A DNA stretch of 64,000 nt from positions 1,240,001 to 1,304,000 of the forward strand of contig NZ_CP080525.1 in NCBI RefSeq assembly GCF_024746815.1. Direction: 5' to 3'. Source of the DNA: Mesorhizobium sp. AR07. Its GTDB lineage: Bacteria > Pseudomonadota > Alphaproteobacteria > Rhizobiales > Rhizobiaceae. Position 1 is the stretch's first letter; each line of letters opens with the position of its first letter. A model generated the notes under the pieces. The model did not search any database, was not told the origin of the DNA, and saw only the letters and a list, made by a program, of their open reading frames with translations. Shown here piece by piece: positions 24,852 through 33,925 of the stretch. Position numbers and translations under genes: made by a program.

Positions 24852-25517
24852 ATGCGCACGATCATGATGGATGTGGATGGCGTTTTGGTCAGCGGCCGTC
24901 CAATCGACGGCGCTCATCTCTTTACCGATCTGGAGAAGGACCTAGGTATCCCGCTCGACTTGCTGCAACGCGAATTTTTCGTGCCGCGTTGGCCTGCGAT
25001 TGTCACCGGTCAGCGGCTTCTCGAGCCGGAACTCGCCGATGTGTTAGCTGCCATCGCACCTGATGTCGCAGCTGAAACCCTTATCAAATACTGGTTTGAG
25101 AACGATTCCCGAATTGATCGGGAGGTGCTCGGCGCAATTTCTGAACTTCGAAGGGACGGCAAGCGAGTTTTTCTAGCCACCAATCAGGAGCACAGGCGCG
25201 CGAGCTACCTGATGAACGATATGCGCCTCGCTGACCACGTGGACGGCATCATCTATTCGGCAGCACTTGGTCATCGCAAACCTTCCGCCAAATTCTATGA
25301 GCTTGCTACTAAATTTGCGCAGACCAGGGCTTCAGACATAGTCCTGATCGATGACGCGCAGGACAATGTGCTGGCCGCCAGGGCCTGTGGGTGGGGCGCC
25401 CTACACTGGAAGGAAGGCGTGACCGCTGCGACGCTGATTGCATTCTCCGCCAAGGGCGCGCCAAACTTGTCGGATGCACCCCAACTGAAAAAGCCCGCTC
25501 CTTGCCGGGCGGGCTGA
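24852..25517 (+). CDS. HAD-superfamily hydrolase
   Basis: A 221-residue haloacid-dehalogenase-like protein. Motif I is MMDVDGVLVSG, with aspartates positioned for phosphoaspartate chemistry, motif II FLATNQ, and motif IV VLIDDAQDNVLAA. The cap resembles HAD-IA phosphatases of small metabolites. Codon use is more AT-tolerant than in the flanking housekeeping genes. The final codons overlap a hairpin serving the opposite-strand NlpD gene. Confidence 0.82.
   Translation: MRTIMMDVDGVLVSGRPIDGAHLFTDLEKDLGIPLDLLQREFFVPRWPAIVTGQRLLEPELADVLAAIAPDVAAETLIKYWFENDSRIDREVLGAISELRRDGKRVFLATNQEHRRASYLMNDMRLADHVDGIIYSAALGHRKPSAKFYELATKFAQTRASDIVLIDDAQDNVLAARACGWGALHWKEGVTAATLIAFSAKGAPNLSDAPQLKKPAPCRAG
25488..25515 (-). 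terminator. Terminator of the NlpD-like gene
   Basis: Hairpin AGCCCGC/GCGGGCT followed on the minus strand by five T. It lies inside the last codons of the HAD gene and 72 bases after the NlpD-like stop. Confidence 0.65.
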
Positions 25518-25586
25518 GCCGGCGGGCCGGACTGGAGGTCAGGCGGCCCGCAAATCGCTTTTTTTCTTCTATTCGAGATAGCCCGA

Positions 25587-27104
25587 CTATTCGAGATAGC
25601 CAGAGGGGTCGACCGGGGCGGAATTCTTGCGCACTTCGAAGTGCAGCTTCGGCGAGTCCGTCGTGCCGCTCATGCCCGACAGTGCGATTTCCTGGCCGCG
25701 CTTGACCTTCTGGCCGCGCTGCACCTCGATCGAACTGGCATGGCCGTAGACGGTGACCAGGCCATTCTCGTGGCGCACCAGCACCGTGTTGCCGAATTCC
25801 TTGAGGCCGTCGCCGGCATAGATGACGACGCCATTCTCGGCCGCCTTGACCGGCGTGCCCGTCGGCACGGCGATGTCGACGCCGTCCTTGCCCGCGCCAA
25901 AATTGGAGATCACCCGGCCACGCACCGGCCAGCGCATCTTGCCGATGCCGGTGGCGTCAGGCGCGACGGCATCGTCGGACTCCGCCTGCTGGATGACCTT
26001 CGAATCTTTCTTCGGCGGCGTGTAGGACGCCAGCGTTTCCGACGGCGTCGCCTTAGCCGCGGGCTGCGTGGTCGCCGTGGTCACCGGATCGATCTTCGCC
26101 GGCTTGGCGCTGGCGACGGTCGCGGTCCCGCCGGCCGGCACCTTCAGGGTCTGGCCGATCTTGAGCAAGCCATCCTGCATGCCGTTGGCCTGCTTGATGG
26201 CGACGACACCGACACCGGTTTTCCTGGCGATGGAAGAAAGCGTGTCGCCCGACTGGACCGTATAGGTGCCGGCGGCACCGGTCGCCTTGGCCGCGGCCAC
26301 CTGCGGCTTGGGTTCCTTGGGCTGGCTTGCGGCGGCCGAAGCATCCACCTGAGCGGCGGACTTGCCCTCCTTGAGCTTCGGCTGCTGCGGCAGCACGGCG
26401 ACCTTGTCCGGCGCGGTCGCCGGCAGGTCGTGCTTGCCGTCCTTCGCCGGCTTGGCGTCGGCGACTTTCGGCTCGGTTTTGCTCGAATAGGCATAGGCCG
26501 GGATGACCAGCTTCTGGCCGGTCTTCAGCCCCTTGGTCGCGCTCAGCCCGTTGACCTTCATGATCACGTCGGCCGGCACCTTGTAGTGCTGCGCCAGGCC
26601 GGAAATCGTTTCGCCATCCCTGACGACGATCTCGGTTGCATGCGGGGTACCAGCCTCGGCCACGCGCGGTGCATCAGGCTGCGCGACCTTGAACGGCGAT
26701 GACGACGGAGCAGCAGTGCCGGTCGCTGTCCTGACATGCGGCGCCGCGGCCAATGCGGTGCGCACCGGCCTTGAAGCAGGCGCAAGCACGGGAGCCGGCT
26801 GCGCCTGAGCAGAAACGGGCGGAGGCAGCGGCCGCGTCGAGACCGGTTCGAGACTGGAGCGGCTGACCGACTGAGTATGGGTGCCGTCGAGCGGAGCGGC
26901 CGCGACATCGCCCGGATAGGGCTGCACGGCATCCTGCTTGTTGATGATGGCGCGCTGATTGTTGGTCGATGAGGTAAAGACGTCATCGACGCTGTTGAAG
27001 CGTGAAGCCTGGGAGCTGCACCCCGCCGCGGCACCAGCGACCATGAGTACGGCGCAACCACGCATCAGGTTGCGTCCATTTACCTTCAAAACACTGAGTT
27101 GCAT
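25587..27104 (-). CDS. NlpD-like lipoprotein with two LysM domains and a degenerate M23 domain
   Basis: A 505-residue outer-membrane lipoprotein: lipobox VAGAAAGC near residue 25-29, a Pro/Ala-rich linker, LysM domains at about 160-205 (VRDGETISGLAQHY) and 280-325 (VQSGDTLSSIARKT), and a C-terminal LytM/M23 domain. In the first metal motif the histidine is missing (FGAGKDGVDIAVP), while YGHASS and LHFEVRK remain. This is the catalytically dead pattern of NlpD, which activates amidases for cell separation. The ATG at 27104 is preferred; a GTG at 27119 is possible. It follows serS-surE-pcm, the classic nlpD neighbourhood. Confidence 0.85.
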   Translation of the reverse strand: MQLSVLKVNGRNLMRGCAVLMVAGAAAGCSSQASRFNSVDDVFTSSTNNQRAIINKQDAVQPYPGDVAAAPLDGTHTQSVSRSSLEPVSTRPLPPPVSAQAQPAPVLAPASRPVRTALAAAPHVRTATGTAAPSSSPFKVAQPDAPRVAEAGTPHATEIVVRDGETISGLAQHYKVPADVIMKVNGLSATKGLKTGQKLVIPAYAYSSKTEPKVADAKPAKDGKHDLPATAPDKVAVLPQQPKLKEGKSAAQVDASAAASQPKEPKPQVAAAKATGAAGTYTVQSGDTLSSIARKTGVGVVAIKQANGMQDGLLKIGQTLKVPAGGTATVASAKPAKIDPVTTATTQPAAKATPSETLASYTPPKKDSKVIQQAESDDAVAPDATGIGKMRWPVRGRVISNFGAGKDGVDIAVPTGTPVKAAENGVVIYAGDGLKEFGNTVLVRHENGLVTVYGHASSIEVQRGQKVKRGQEIALSGMSGTTDSPKLHFEVRKNSAPVDPSGYLE

Positions 27105-27294
27105 CGCACTGACCCGCACATACCCGGTACAAACTAGGCATGATTAAAGCGCGTTAATGTTACTCGTCGGTTAACCCTATGGAATCCGCCGCGATTTTTC
27201 TTAAAATATTAGAGGATGGGCTTGGGGATGGTCCGTGGGTACCGGAAGCGCAGGAAGCCTGCCAATCGCAGGCCGGCTGGATATCGACGATACG

Positions 27295-27954
27295 CTAGAT
27301 GATGGCAGCGACGCTGGGCAGGATGGGCTGCAGGCGCACGAGGCCGATGTCCTCGCGCTCGAAACGGCTGCCGACCTTGGTCAGCTTGGCCAGCACCTGT
27401 TCGCCCTCTTCGGGCCCGATTGGGGCGATGACGATGCCGCCGCTCGACAATTGGTCGAGCAGGAAGCGCGGCAGGCTGTCGAAGGCGGCCCAGGCGACGA
27501 TGCGATCGAACGGCCCTTCGTTCGGCAGACCGCCGGAACCATCCGCCTGGCGCACGATGACATTGCCGATACCGAGCGCCTCGAAGCGCTGCCTGGCCTG
27601 CTCGACAAGCGTCTTGTAGCGATCGGCGGTGACGATCCGCGCCGCCAGCCGCGACATCACCGCGGCCGTGTAGCCCGAACCGGTGCCGATCTCGAGCACC
27701 CGGTTGCCCTCTTCGATGGCGAGTGCCGCGATCACCGCCGCCTGCAGGTCAGCACCCTCGATCGCCTCGCCGCATTCGATCGGCAGCATGCGATCCGACC
27801 AGGCGATCGGATGGAACTGGGCGCCAAGAAAACCGCGCCGCGGTGTCGCCTCGAAAGCCGCGATCAGCGCCTTCGGCACCGTCCCCCTGCCGCGCAAACG
27901 CAGCAGAAAGGCGGCAAAGCCTTCGCGGTCATCGATTGGAAGCCCCTGATTCAT
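27295..27954 (-). CDS. pcm: Protein-L-isoaspartate O-methyltransferase
   Basis: A 219-residue SAM-dependent repair methyltransferase. The pre-motif region is [18 protein letters not shown], motif I is [14 protein letters not shown], and the post-motif [18 protein letters not shown] fits the PCMT family. It methylates isoaspartyl residues in damaged proteins. The start overlaps the end of surE by four bases; surE-pcm coupling is common in proteobacteria. Confidence 0.92.
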   Translation of the reverse strand: MNQGLPIDDREGFAAFLLRLRGRGTVPKALIAAFEATPRRGFLGAQFHPIAWSDRMLPIECGEAIEGADLQAAVIAALAIEEGNRVLEIGTGSGYTAAVMSRLAARIVTADRYKTLVEQARQRFEALGIGNVIVRQADGSGGLPNEGPFDRIVAWAAFDSLPRFLLDQLSSGGIVIAPIGPEEGEQVLAKLTKVGSRFEREDIGLVRLQPILPSVAAII

Positions 27955-28709
27955 GCGAGCGCCTTGCTCAGCTGGTCACGGATTTCATGCGCGGTGAGGT
28001 CAAGCTGCAATGGCGTCACCGATACAAGCCTGTTGCGCAAGGCGTAAAGGTCGGTGCCTTGCTTGCCTTCGACCGGCTCGCGGCCGAAGCGCAGCCAGTA
28101 GTAAGGCAGGCCGCGCCCGTCGCGGCGCTCGTCGACCCACAGGCTGTGCACGAGCTTGCCTTGCGAGGTCACCACCGTACCGGCGACGTCTTCGGGAAGG
28201 CAGTTCGGAAAATTGACGTTGAGCAGCACGCCGTCCGGCAGTGGCGTCGCGACCAGCTTCTTCAGCAGTGCCGGCGCCAGCGCCTCGGTCGTCTCATAGG
28301 GAACGACGCGATCCTCGCCGACATAGCTGTAGCCCTGGCTGAGCGCAATCGACCGGATGCCGAGCAGCGCGCCTTCCATGGCGCCGGCGACGGTGCCCGA
28401 ATAGGTGACGTCGTCGGCGATGTTGGCGCCGGAATTGATGCCGGACAGGATCAGATCGGGCGCGCCGGGCAGGATCTTCTTGACGCCCATGATGACGCAG
28501 TCGGTCGGCGTGCCGCGCACGGCAAAATGCTTCTCGCCGATCTTGCGCAACCGCAGCGGCTCCGAGATCGACAGCGAATGCGCATAGCCGGACTGGTCCT
28601 GCTCGGGCGCCACCACCCAGACATCGTCGGACAGCGTGCGTGCGACCCGTTCGAGCGACGCAAGCCCCTCGGCATGAATGCCGTCGTCATTGGTCAGGAG
28701 AATCCGCAT
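27951..28709 (-). CDS. surE: 5'/3'-nucleotidase SurE
   Basis: A 252-residue survival protein E phosphatase. The N-terminal metal motif [16 protein letters not shown] and the conserved [16 protein letters not shown] and [15 protein letters not shown] segment ([16 protein letters not shown]) are present. It dephosphorylates nucleoside monophosphates. Start overlaps the serS stop by one base (TAATG). Confidence 0.95.
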   Translation of the reverse strand: MRILLTNDDGIHAEGLASLERVARTLSDDVWVVAPEQDQSGYAHSLSISEPLRLRKIGEKHFAVRGTPTDCVIMGVKKILPGAPDLILSGINSGANIADDVTYSGTVAGAMEGALLGIRSIALSQGYSYVGEDRVVPYETTEALAPALLKKLVATPLPDGVLLNVNFPNCLPEDVAGTVVTSQGKLVHSLWVDERRDGRGLPYYWLRFGREPVEGKQGTDLYALRNRLVSVTPLQLDLTAHEIRDQLSKALA

Positions 28710-30013
28710 TATTTCGATTCGATCTTTTCCAGGCCGCCCATGTAAGGCCGCAGCACTTCAGGAATGGTTACGCTGCCATCCTCATTCTGGTAGTTTTCGA
28801 TGACAGCTATGAGCGCGCGACCGACGGCGGTGCCCGAACCGTTGAGCGTATGGACGAAACGATTGCCCTTGCCGTCCCTGTCCTTGTAGCGGGCGTCCAT
28901 GCGGCGCGCCTGGAAATCGCCGCACACCGAACAGGACGAGATTTCGCGATAGGCGTTCTGGCCGGGCAGCCAGACCTCGATGTCGTAGGTCTTGCGCGCG
29001 CCAAAGCCCATGTCGCCGGTGCACAGCGTCATGGTGCGGAACGGCAGGCCGAGCCGCTTCAGCACTTCCTCGGCGCATTGCGTCATCCGCTCGTGTTCGG
29101 CAAGCGACGACTCCTGATCGGTGATCGACACCAGCTCGACCTTGTAGAACTGGTGTTGGCGCAGCATGCCGCGCGTGTCGCGCCCGGCCGAGCCTGCCTC
29201 CGAGCGGAAGCATGGCGTCAGCGCGGCGTAGCGCAGGGGCAGTTTTTCATGCGCGGTGATCTCTTCGCGCACCAGATTGGTGAGTGGCACCTCGGCGGTC
29301 GGGATCAGGCCAAGCCTGCCCTCCCCATGCGGCGTGAAAAACAGATCCTCCTCGAACTTCGGCAGCTGGTTAGTGCCGAAAAGAACGTCGTCCTTGACCA
29401 TCAGCGGCGGGATGACTTCCTCATAGCCATGCTCGGTCGTGTGCAGGTCGAGCATGAATTGTCCGAGTGCGCGTTCCATCCGCGCCAGCCCGTTCTTCAG
29501 CACGGTGAAGCGCGAGCCCGACAGCTTTGCCGCGCGCTCGAAATCCATCATGCCGAGCGCTTCGCCGATCTCGTAATGCTCCTTCACCCAGTTCGGGCGC
29601 GCCGGCACCTTGCCGACGATGTGCTTGACGACATTGTCGTGCTCGTCCTTGCCTACAGGCACATCGTCGAACGGCACATTGGGCAGCACCGCCAGCGCGT
29701 CGTTCAGCGCCTTGTCGAGCTCGCGTTCTCGCGCCTCGCCATTCTGGATGAACGTCTTTATATCGCCGACTTCGGCTTTCAGCCTTTCGGCAAGTGCTGC
29801 ATCGCCCGAGCGCATGGCGTTGCCGATCTCCTTCGAGGCGGCGTTGCGGCGCTCCTGCTTGGTCTGCAGCTCGGTGACGTGTTCGCGCCGTGCCTCGTCC
29901 GAGGCGATCAGCCCGTCGACCGTGGACTGCGCCTCGCCCGCCGACCACGAGCGCTTGACCAGCGCCTCGACAAGGGCCTTCGGGTTGTCGCGAATCCATT
30001 TGATGTCAAGCAT
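28709..30013 (-). CDS. serS: Seryl-tRNA synthetase
   Basis: A 434-residue class II synthetase. The N-terminal coiled-coil arm (about 1-110) begins [18 protein letters not shown]. Motif 2 is [18 protein letters not shown], with QFYKVELVS, and motif 3 is [19 protein letters not shown]. It charges tRNA-Ser. The start at 30013 is the standard N terminus. First gene of the serS-surE-pcm unit. Confidence 0.97.
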   Translation of the reverse strand: MLDIKWIRDNPKALVEALVKRSWSAGEAQSTVDGLIASDEARREHVTELQTKQERRNAASKEIGNAMRSGDAALAERLKAEVGDIKTFIQNGEARERELDKALNDALAVLPNVPFDDVPVGKDEHDNVVKHIVGKVPARPNWVKEHYEIGEALGMMDFERAAKLSGSRFTVLKNGLARMERALGQFMLDLHTTEHGYEEVIPPLMVKDDVLFGTNQLPKFEEDLFFTPHGEGRLGLIPTAEVPLTNLVREEITAHEKLPLRYAALTPCFRSEAGSAGRDTRGMLRQHQFYKVELVSITDQESSLAEHERMTQCAEEVLKRLGLPFRTMTLCTGDMGFGARKTYDIEVWLPGQNAYREISSCSVCGDFQARRMDARYKDRDGKGNRFVHTLNGSGTAVGRALIAVIENYQNEDGSVTIPEVLRPYMGGLEKIESK

Positions 30014-30032
30014 GATTTGAACGCTCCTGGGT

Positions 30033-30125
30033 AGCATGTCGCCCAAAAGTGCACAGCGGTTTTGGGACAACGACATGCTTCAAAACAAAACTGAAACGCA
30101 TCGCCATGATGGCGATGCGTTTCAG
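30033..30125. repeat. Composite palindromic repeat between tatC and serS
   Basis: Two adjacent palindromes. The first has arms AGCATGTCG and CGACATGCT around CCAAAAGTG..CGGTTTTGG (30033-30079), a member of the same family as 23746. The second (30091-30125) is a perfect 35-base palindrome whose 17-base left arm CTGAAACGCATCGCCAT is followed by its exact complement. Both can form strong RNA hairpins in the serS leader. Confidence 0.7.
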
Positions 30126-30205
30126 CCAGAGGGCGTAAACCGCATCCTTGATCGATGCAAGATGAGGCTGGGCGGCGGTTGTCATTTTCCGCCGCCGGCG
30201 CTTGC

Positions 30206-31081
30206 CTACGAGGCTGCCGGCGTCGGAGGCTCGTCTGGGACTTTGTCCGCCACGGTTTCCGCCGCGTCCTGCTTCTCGCGTGCCACCCGCTGCTTTTCCT
30301 GATCGCGTTCGATCAGCCGGGCAGCCCAGATGGAGACCTCGTAGAGCAGGATCGTCGGAATGGCCAAGCCGATCTGGCTCATCGGATCGGGTGGCGTCAG
30401 CACCGCCGCGACGACGAAGGCGATGACGATCGCCCATTTGCGCTTCTCCGCCAGCGCCTTGGACGACAGCATGCCGACCCGCGTCATCAGGCTGGTCACC
30501 ACCGGCAGCTGGAACACCAGGCCGAAGGAGAAGATCAGCGTCATGATCAGGCTGAGATATTCCGACACTTTCGGCAGCAGCGAAATCTGCACCTGATCGT
30601 CGGTGCCGGCCTGCTGCATGGCGAGGAAGAACCACATCACCATTGGCGTGAAGAAGAAATAGACCAGCGACGCGCCCAACAGGAACAGCACGGGCGATGC
30701 GATCAGGAATGGCAGGAAGGCATTGCGCTCGTTCTTGTAGAGGCCGGGCGCGATGAACTTGTAGATCTGCGTGGCGATCAGCGGAAACGCGATGACCATG
30801 CCGCCGAACATGGCGAGCTTGACCTGGGTGAAGAAGAATTCCTGCGGCGCGGTGTAGATCAGCTCGACCTTGTGCGGATCAAGCCCGGCCCATTTCGTCG
30901 CCCATTTGAACGGGACGACCAGAAGGTTGAACAGCTTCTTGGCGAAGAAGAAGCAGACGAGGAAGGCGACGAAGAAGCCACCGAGCGACCAGATCAGCCG
31001 CCGGCGCAGCTCGATCAGATGCTCCATCAGCGGCGCCGACGATTTTTCGATCTCGTCCTTTTCCTTGTCCGAAACGCTCAC
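30206..31081 (-). CDS. tatC: Twin-arginine translocase subunit TatC
   Basis: A 291-residue, six-helix inner-membrane protein. It has the cytoplasmic N-terminal MEHLIELRRRLIWSL motif that contacts the twin-arginine signal, and the first periplasmic loop region with TAPQEFFFTQVKLAM. A charged Lys/Glu-rich tail ends the protein. The start overlaps tatB by four bases, placing it last in the tatABC operon. Confidence 0.97.
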   Translation of the reverse strand: MSVSDKEKDEIEKSSAPLMEHLIELRRRLIWSLGGFFVAFLVCFFFAKKLFNLLVVPFKWATKWAGLDPHKVELIYTAPQEFFFTQVKLAMFGGMVIAFPLIATQIYKFIAPGLYKNERNAFLPFLIASPVLFLLGASLVYFFFTPMVMWFFLAMQQAGTDDQVQISLLPKVSEYLSLIMTLIFSFGLVFQLPVVTSLMTRVGMLSSKALAEKRKWAIVIAFVVAAVLTPPDPMSQIGLAIPTILLYEVSIWAARLIERDQEKQRVAREKQDAAETVADKVPDEPPTPAAS

Positions 31082-31881
31082 TTGGCGGCTCCCGCCGTCT
31101 TTTTGGCCGCCGGCTTCTTCGCCGGGGCAGGCTTCGGTTCGGCTTTCGCCCCGGTCTTGGTCGAGATCGGCTTGGTCGGGATCGGCTTCGTGGCTTTGGG
31201 CGTTTCAGGCTTTGCCGCCGTCACCGCCTTCGCCGGCGCCTTGGATGCAGGCGTGGCCTTGGCGGTCGCCGCTTTCGCGGGTGCGGAAACCTTTGCGTCC
31301 TTTGCCGACGCCTTGGCAGGCGCTTTTGCAACCGGCGTCGCCTTGGCCGGCGCGGCCTTGGCGACTTTCTTCGCCGTCGACGCCTTCGCCGCCACAACCG
31401 GTTCCGTCGGCGCCGACGCCGTCACCACCGATTCGTCGGTCATTGCCGGGAAAATCGGCTCTGCCGGCGCCGTTTCCGGTCCGCTGACGCCAGGCATGGT
31501 CGTCGCACCGTTCTTCAACGGTTCGGCCGCCTGCGGCGTCGAAGCGGCGGGTGCTGCCGGATCGGCGGCCGGCTTCGGCTTCATCGCCGCGTCGACGCCC
31601 GAGCGCACATCGGCTGCCGCCTGTTCGAACGGATTGAGCTGCTTCTTGATCTCGGCCATCGGGCTGAGGCCCCTGAGCTCGTCGACCGACTTCTTGACGT
31701 CGTCGAGCTCGGCTTCCTTCAGCGCTTCGTTGAACTGTTTCTGGAAATCGGCCGCCATGGCGCGCAGCTTCGCCGTCGTGCGGCCGAAGGTGCGCAGCAT
31801 ATTGGGCAAATCCTTGGGTCCGACGACCACGATCATGACGATCGCGATGACCAGCATTTCGGTCCAGCCGACTTCAAACAT
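31078..31881 (-). CDS. tatB: Twin-arginine translocase subunit TatB
   Basis: A 267-residue TatB. The N-terminal helix and hinge (MFEVGWTEMLVIAIVMIVVV-GPKDLP) are followed by an amphipathic helix (RTFGRTTAKLRAMAADF). The remaining ~150 residues are a low-complexity Ala/Lys/Pro tail (AKAP-type repeats), longer than in many orthologues. TatB passes substrates bound at TatC to the TatA pore. Confidence 0.95.
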   Translation of the reverse strand: MFEVGWTEMLVIAIVMIVVVGPKDLPNMLRTFGRTTAKLRAMAADFQKQFNEALKEAELDDVKKSVDELRGLSPMAEIKKQLNPFEQAAADVRSGVDAAMKPKPAADPAAPAASTPQAAEPLKNGATTMPGVSGPETAPAEPIFPAMTDESVVTASAPTEPVVAAKASTAKKVAKAAPAKATPVAKAPAKASAKDAKVSAPAKAATAKATPASKAPAKAVTAAKPETPKATKPIPTKPISTKTGAKAEPKPAPAKKPAAKKTAGAAK

Positions 31882-31911
31882 GGCACTCTGTTCCGACTAG
31901 AACTGTTTGGC

Positions 31912-32133
31912 TCAGCTCTTGCTGGCCTTTTCCTTCACGGCCGAAACGGTCTCGTCGGCACGGTGTTCGACGGTCCGCTTGTCTTCGGCAACGTCATCAT
32001 CGGCCATGCCCTTCTTGAAGCTCTTGATACCCTTGGCCATGTCACCCATCAGCTCGGGAATCTTGCCGCGGCCGAACACCAAAAGCACGATCACCAGCAC
32101 GATCATCCAGTGCCAAATCGAAAATGAACCCAT
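31912..32133 (-). CDS. tatA: Twin-arginine translocase subunit TatA
   Basis: A 73-residue protein with the canonical helix-hinge-helix: [15 protein letters not shown], then [19 protein letters not shown]. It oligomerises into the Tat pore. It lies 30 bases before tatB and opens the tatABC operon. Confidence 0.96.
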   Translation of the reverse strand: MGSFSIWHWMIVLVIVLLVFGRGKIPELMGDMAKGIKSFKKGMADDDVAEDKRTVEHRADETVSAVKEKASKS

Positions 32134-32302
32134 AGCAAATCTCTCTCGAATGTTTTCCCTGGCGATGATCTATGCGTTTTCGCGTTGGGATTCAAACACA
32201 ACTGCGACAGAGTTTATGAAAGGGTGGCGGATGTCACGCATTTTCGGCGTGATGGCCCGCTACGAATCCGCGCATCCTCGACAGATTGGCCGCTATTGCC
32301 AG

Positions 32303-33067
32303 TCAATCTTCCGTGACGCGCGGCGTCAGCAGGCCGAGTTCCTCAAGATCGATATCGGTCAGCGCATCCTCGTCGTCGGTCAGCGCATCGGGATCGGCAG
32401 GCGGTTGCGGAATGGAGAAATTCGATGGCATGCGGCCCGACAGCAGGCCGGCCCCCTTCAGTTCCTCCATGCCGGGAAGATCGCGGATCTCCTCCAGCGC
32501 GAAATGGTCGAGGAAGGTCTCGGTGGTGCCATAGGTAACAGGACGTCCCGGCGTTTTGCGCCGGCCGCGCATGCGCACCCATTCGGTTTCCAGCAGCGTG
32601 TCGAGCGTGCCTTTCGAGGTTTCGACGCCTCTGATGTCCTCGATCTCGGCGCGCGTCACCGGCTGGTGATAGGCGATGATCGCCAGCACCTCGAGCGCCG
32701 CGCGCGACAGCTTGCGCTGCTGCACCGTGTCGCGGCTCATCAGGAAGGCCAGGTCACCGGCGGTGCGGAACGCCCAGGCGTCGCCGACGCGGACCAGATT
32801 GACGCCGCGCCGCGCATAGATCTGCTGCAGGTCGGCCATCGCCAAGGCGACGTTGATGCCGTCGGGCAGGCGCGCCGCGAGCTGCTTTTCGCTGACCGGC
32901 TCGGCGCTGGCGAACACGATCGCCTCTGCCATGCGCACGGCTTCCGCCATATGCAGCCGCTCGGCCGGGTTCTGCACCTGCTCGGTCGGTTCCTGGGTAA
33001 ACAACGCCCCTTCCGATTCGTCGTCGACCTTGAACGGGATAACCGAAGCGTTGGCGCGTTCGCTCAT
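32303..33067 (-). CDS. scpB: Segregation and condensation protein B
   Basis: A 254-residue ScpB with paired winged-helix domains: AEAIVFASAEPVSEKQLA at the start of the first, and LEVLAIIAYHQPVTRAEI and DIRGVETSKGTLDTLLE in the second. With ScpA it loads on SMC to condense and segregate the chromosome. The start overlaps scpA by four bases. Confidence 0.95.
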   Translation of the reverse strand: MSERANASVIPFKVDDESEGALFTQEPTEQVQNPAERLHMAEAVRMAEAIVFASAEPVSEKQLAARLPDGINVALAMADLQQIYARRGVNLVRVGDAWAFRTAGDLAFLMSRDTVQQRKLSRAALEVLAIIAYHQPVTRAEIEDIRGVETSKGTLDTLLETEWVRMRGRRKTPGRPVTYGTTETFLDHFALEEIRDLPGMEELKGAGLLSGRMPSNFSIPQPPADPDALTDDEDALTDIDLEELGLLTPRVTED

Positions 33068-33906
33068 GATGCCACCTCGACTGCCTTGATTGCCTGCGCG
33101 CGGCCGCGCAGATAGATCGGTGCGAACACTTCGTCCTGCCGCATATCCATCCTGCCTTCGCGCACCAGTTCCAGCGTGGCCGCGAACGAACTGGCGATCG
33201 CCGTGCGCCGCTCCTCGGGGCTGGTCATGTACTCGATCAGAAAGCTCTCCAGCGTCGCCCAGTCGCGCAGCGACCCAACCAGGCGGGTCAGGATATCGCG
33301 CGCGTCCTTGAGCGACCAGACACCGCGCCTGGCGATCGTCACATTGGTGATCGCCTGCTTCTGCCGCTGCTGGGCGTAGGCGGTCAAGAGATCGTAGAGC
33401 GAGGCCGAATAGGTGTTTCGTTTTTCGATGATGACCATTTCCGGCATGCCGCGCGAAAACACGTCGCGGCCGAGCCGGTTGCGGTTGACCAGGCGCGCCG
33501 AGGCGTCGCGCATCGCTTCCAGCCGCTTCAGCCGGAACTGCAGCACCGCCGCCAACTCCTCACCGCTTTCGCCCTCGTCGCCCGGCTGCTTGGGAATGAG
33601 AAGCTTCGACTTGAGGAAGGCCAGCCACGCCGCCATCACCAGATAGTCGGCGGCAAGCTCGAGCCGGAGCGCCCTCGCCGTCTCGACAAAGGTCAGATAT
33701 TGCTCGACCAGCGCCAGGATCGATATCCGCGCCAGGTCGACCTTCTGCGTGCGGGCAAGATGCAGCAGAAGATCGAGCGGACCTTCGAAGCCGGCCACAT
33801 CGACGACCAGGGACGGGTCGCCGGTGACGCGTGAATCGTCATTCTCGGCCCACAGACGGTCCATCGGCGCTGCCTTCGCGGCCTTGCTTTCCAATGTTTC
33901 CGCCAC
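33064..33906 (-). CDS. scpA: Segregation and condensation protein A
   Basis: A kleisin-family ScpA. The N-terminal SMC-neck binding part reads FEGPLDLLLHLARTQKVDL, then ILALVEQYL and DYLVMAAWLAFLKSKLLIP. I chose the GTG at 33906, preceded by AAGGAAG about ten bases upstream, giving 280 residues and leaving 19 bases after nagZ. An ATG at 33990 would add 28 residues overlapping nagZ by 65 bases, which I think less likely. Confidence 0.92.
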   Translation of the reverse strand: MAETLESKAAKAAPMDRLWAENDDSRVTGDPSLVVDVAGFEGPLDLLLHLARTQKVDLARISILALVEQYLTFVETARALRLELAADYLVMAAWLAFLKSKLLIPKQPGDEGESGEELAAVLQFRLKRLEAMRDASARLVNRNRLGRDVFSRGMPEMVIIEKRNTYSASLYDLLTAYAQQRQKQAITNVTIARRGVWSLKDARDILTRLVGSLRDWATLESFLIEYMTSPEERRTAIASSFAATLELVREGRMDMRQDEVFAPIYLRGRAQAIKAVEVAS

Positions 33907-33925
33907 GTCCCGTTCTTCCTTCGTG

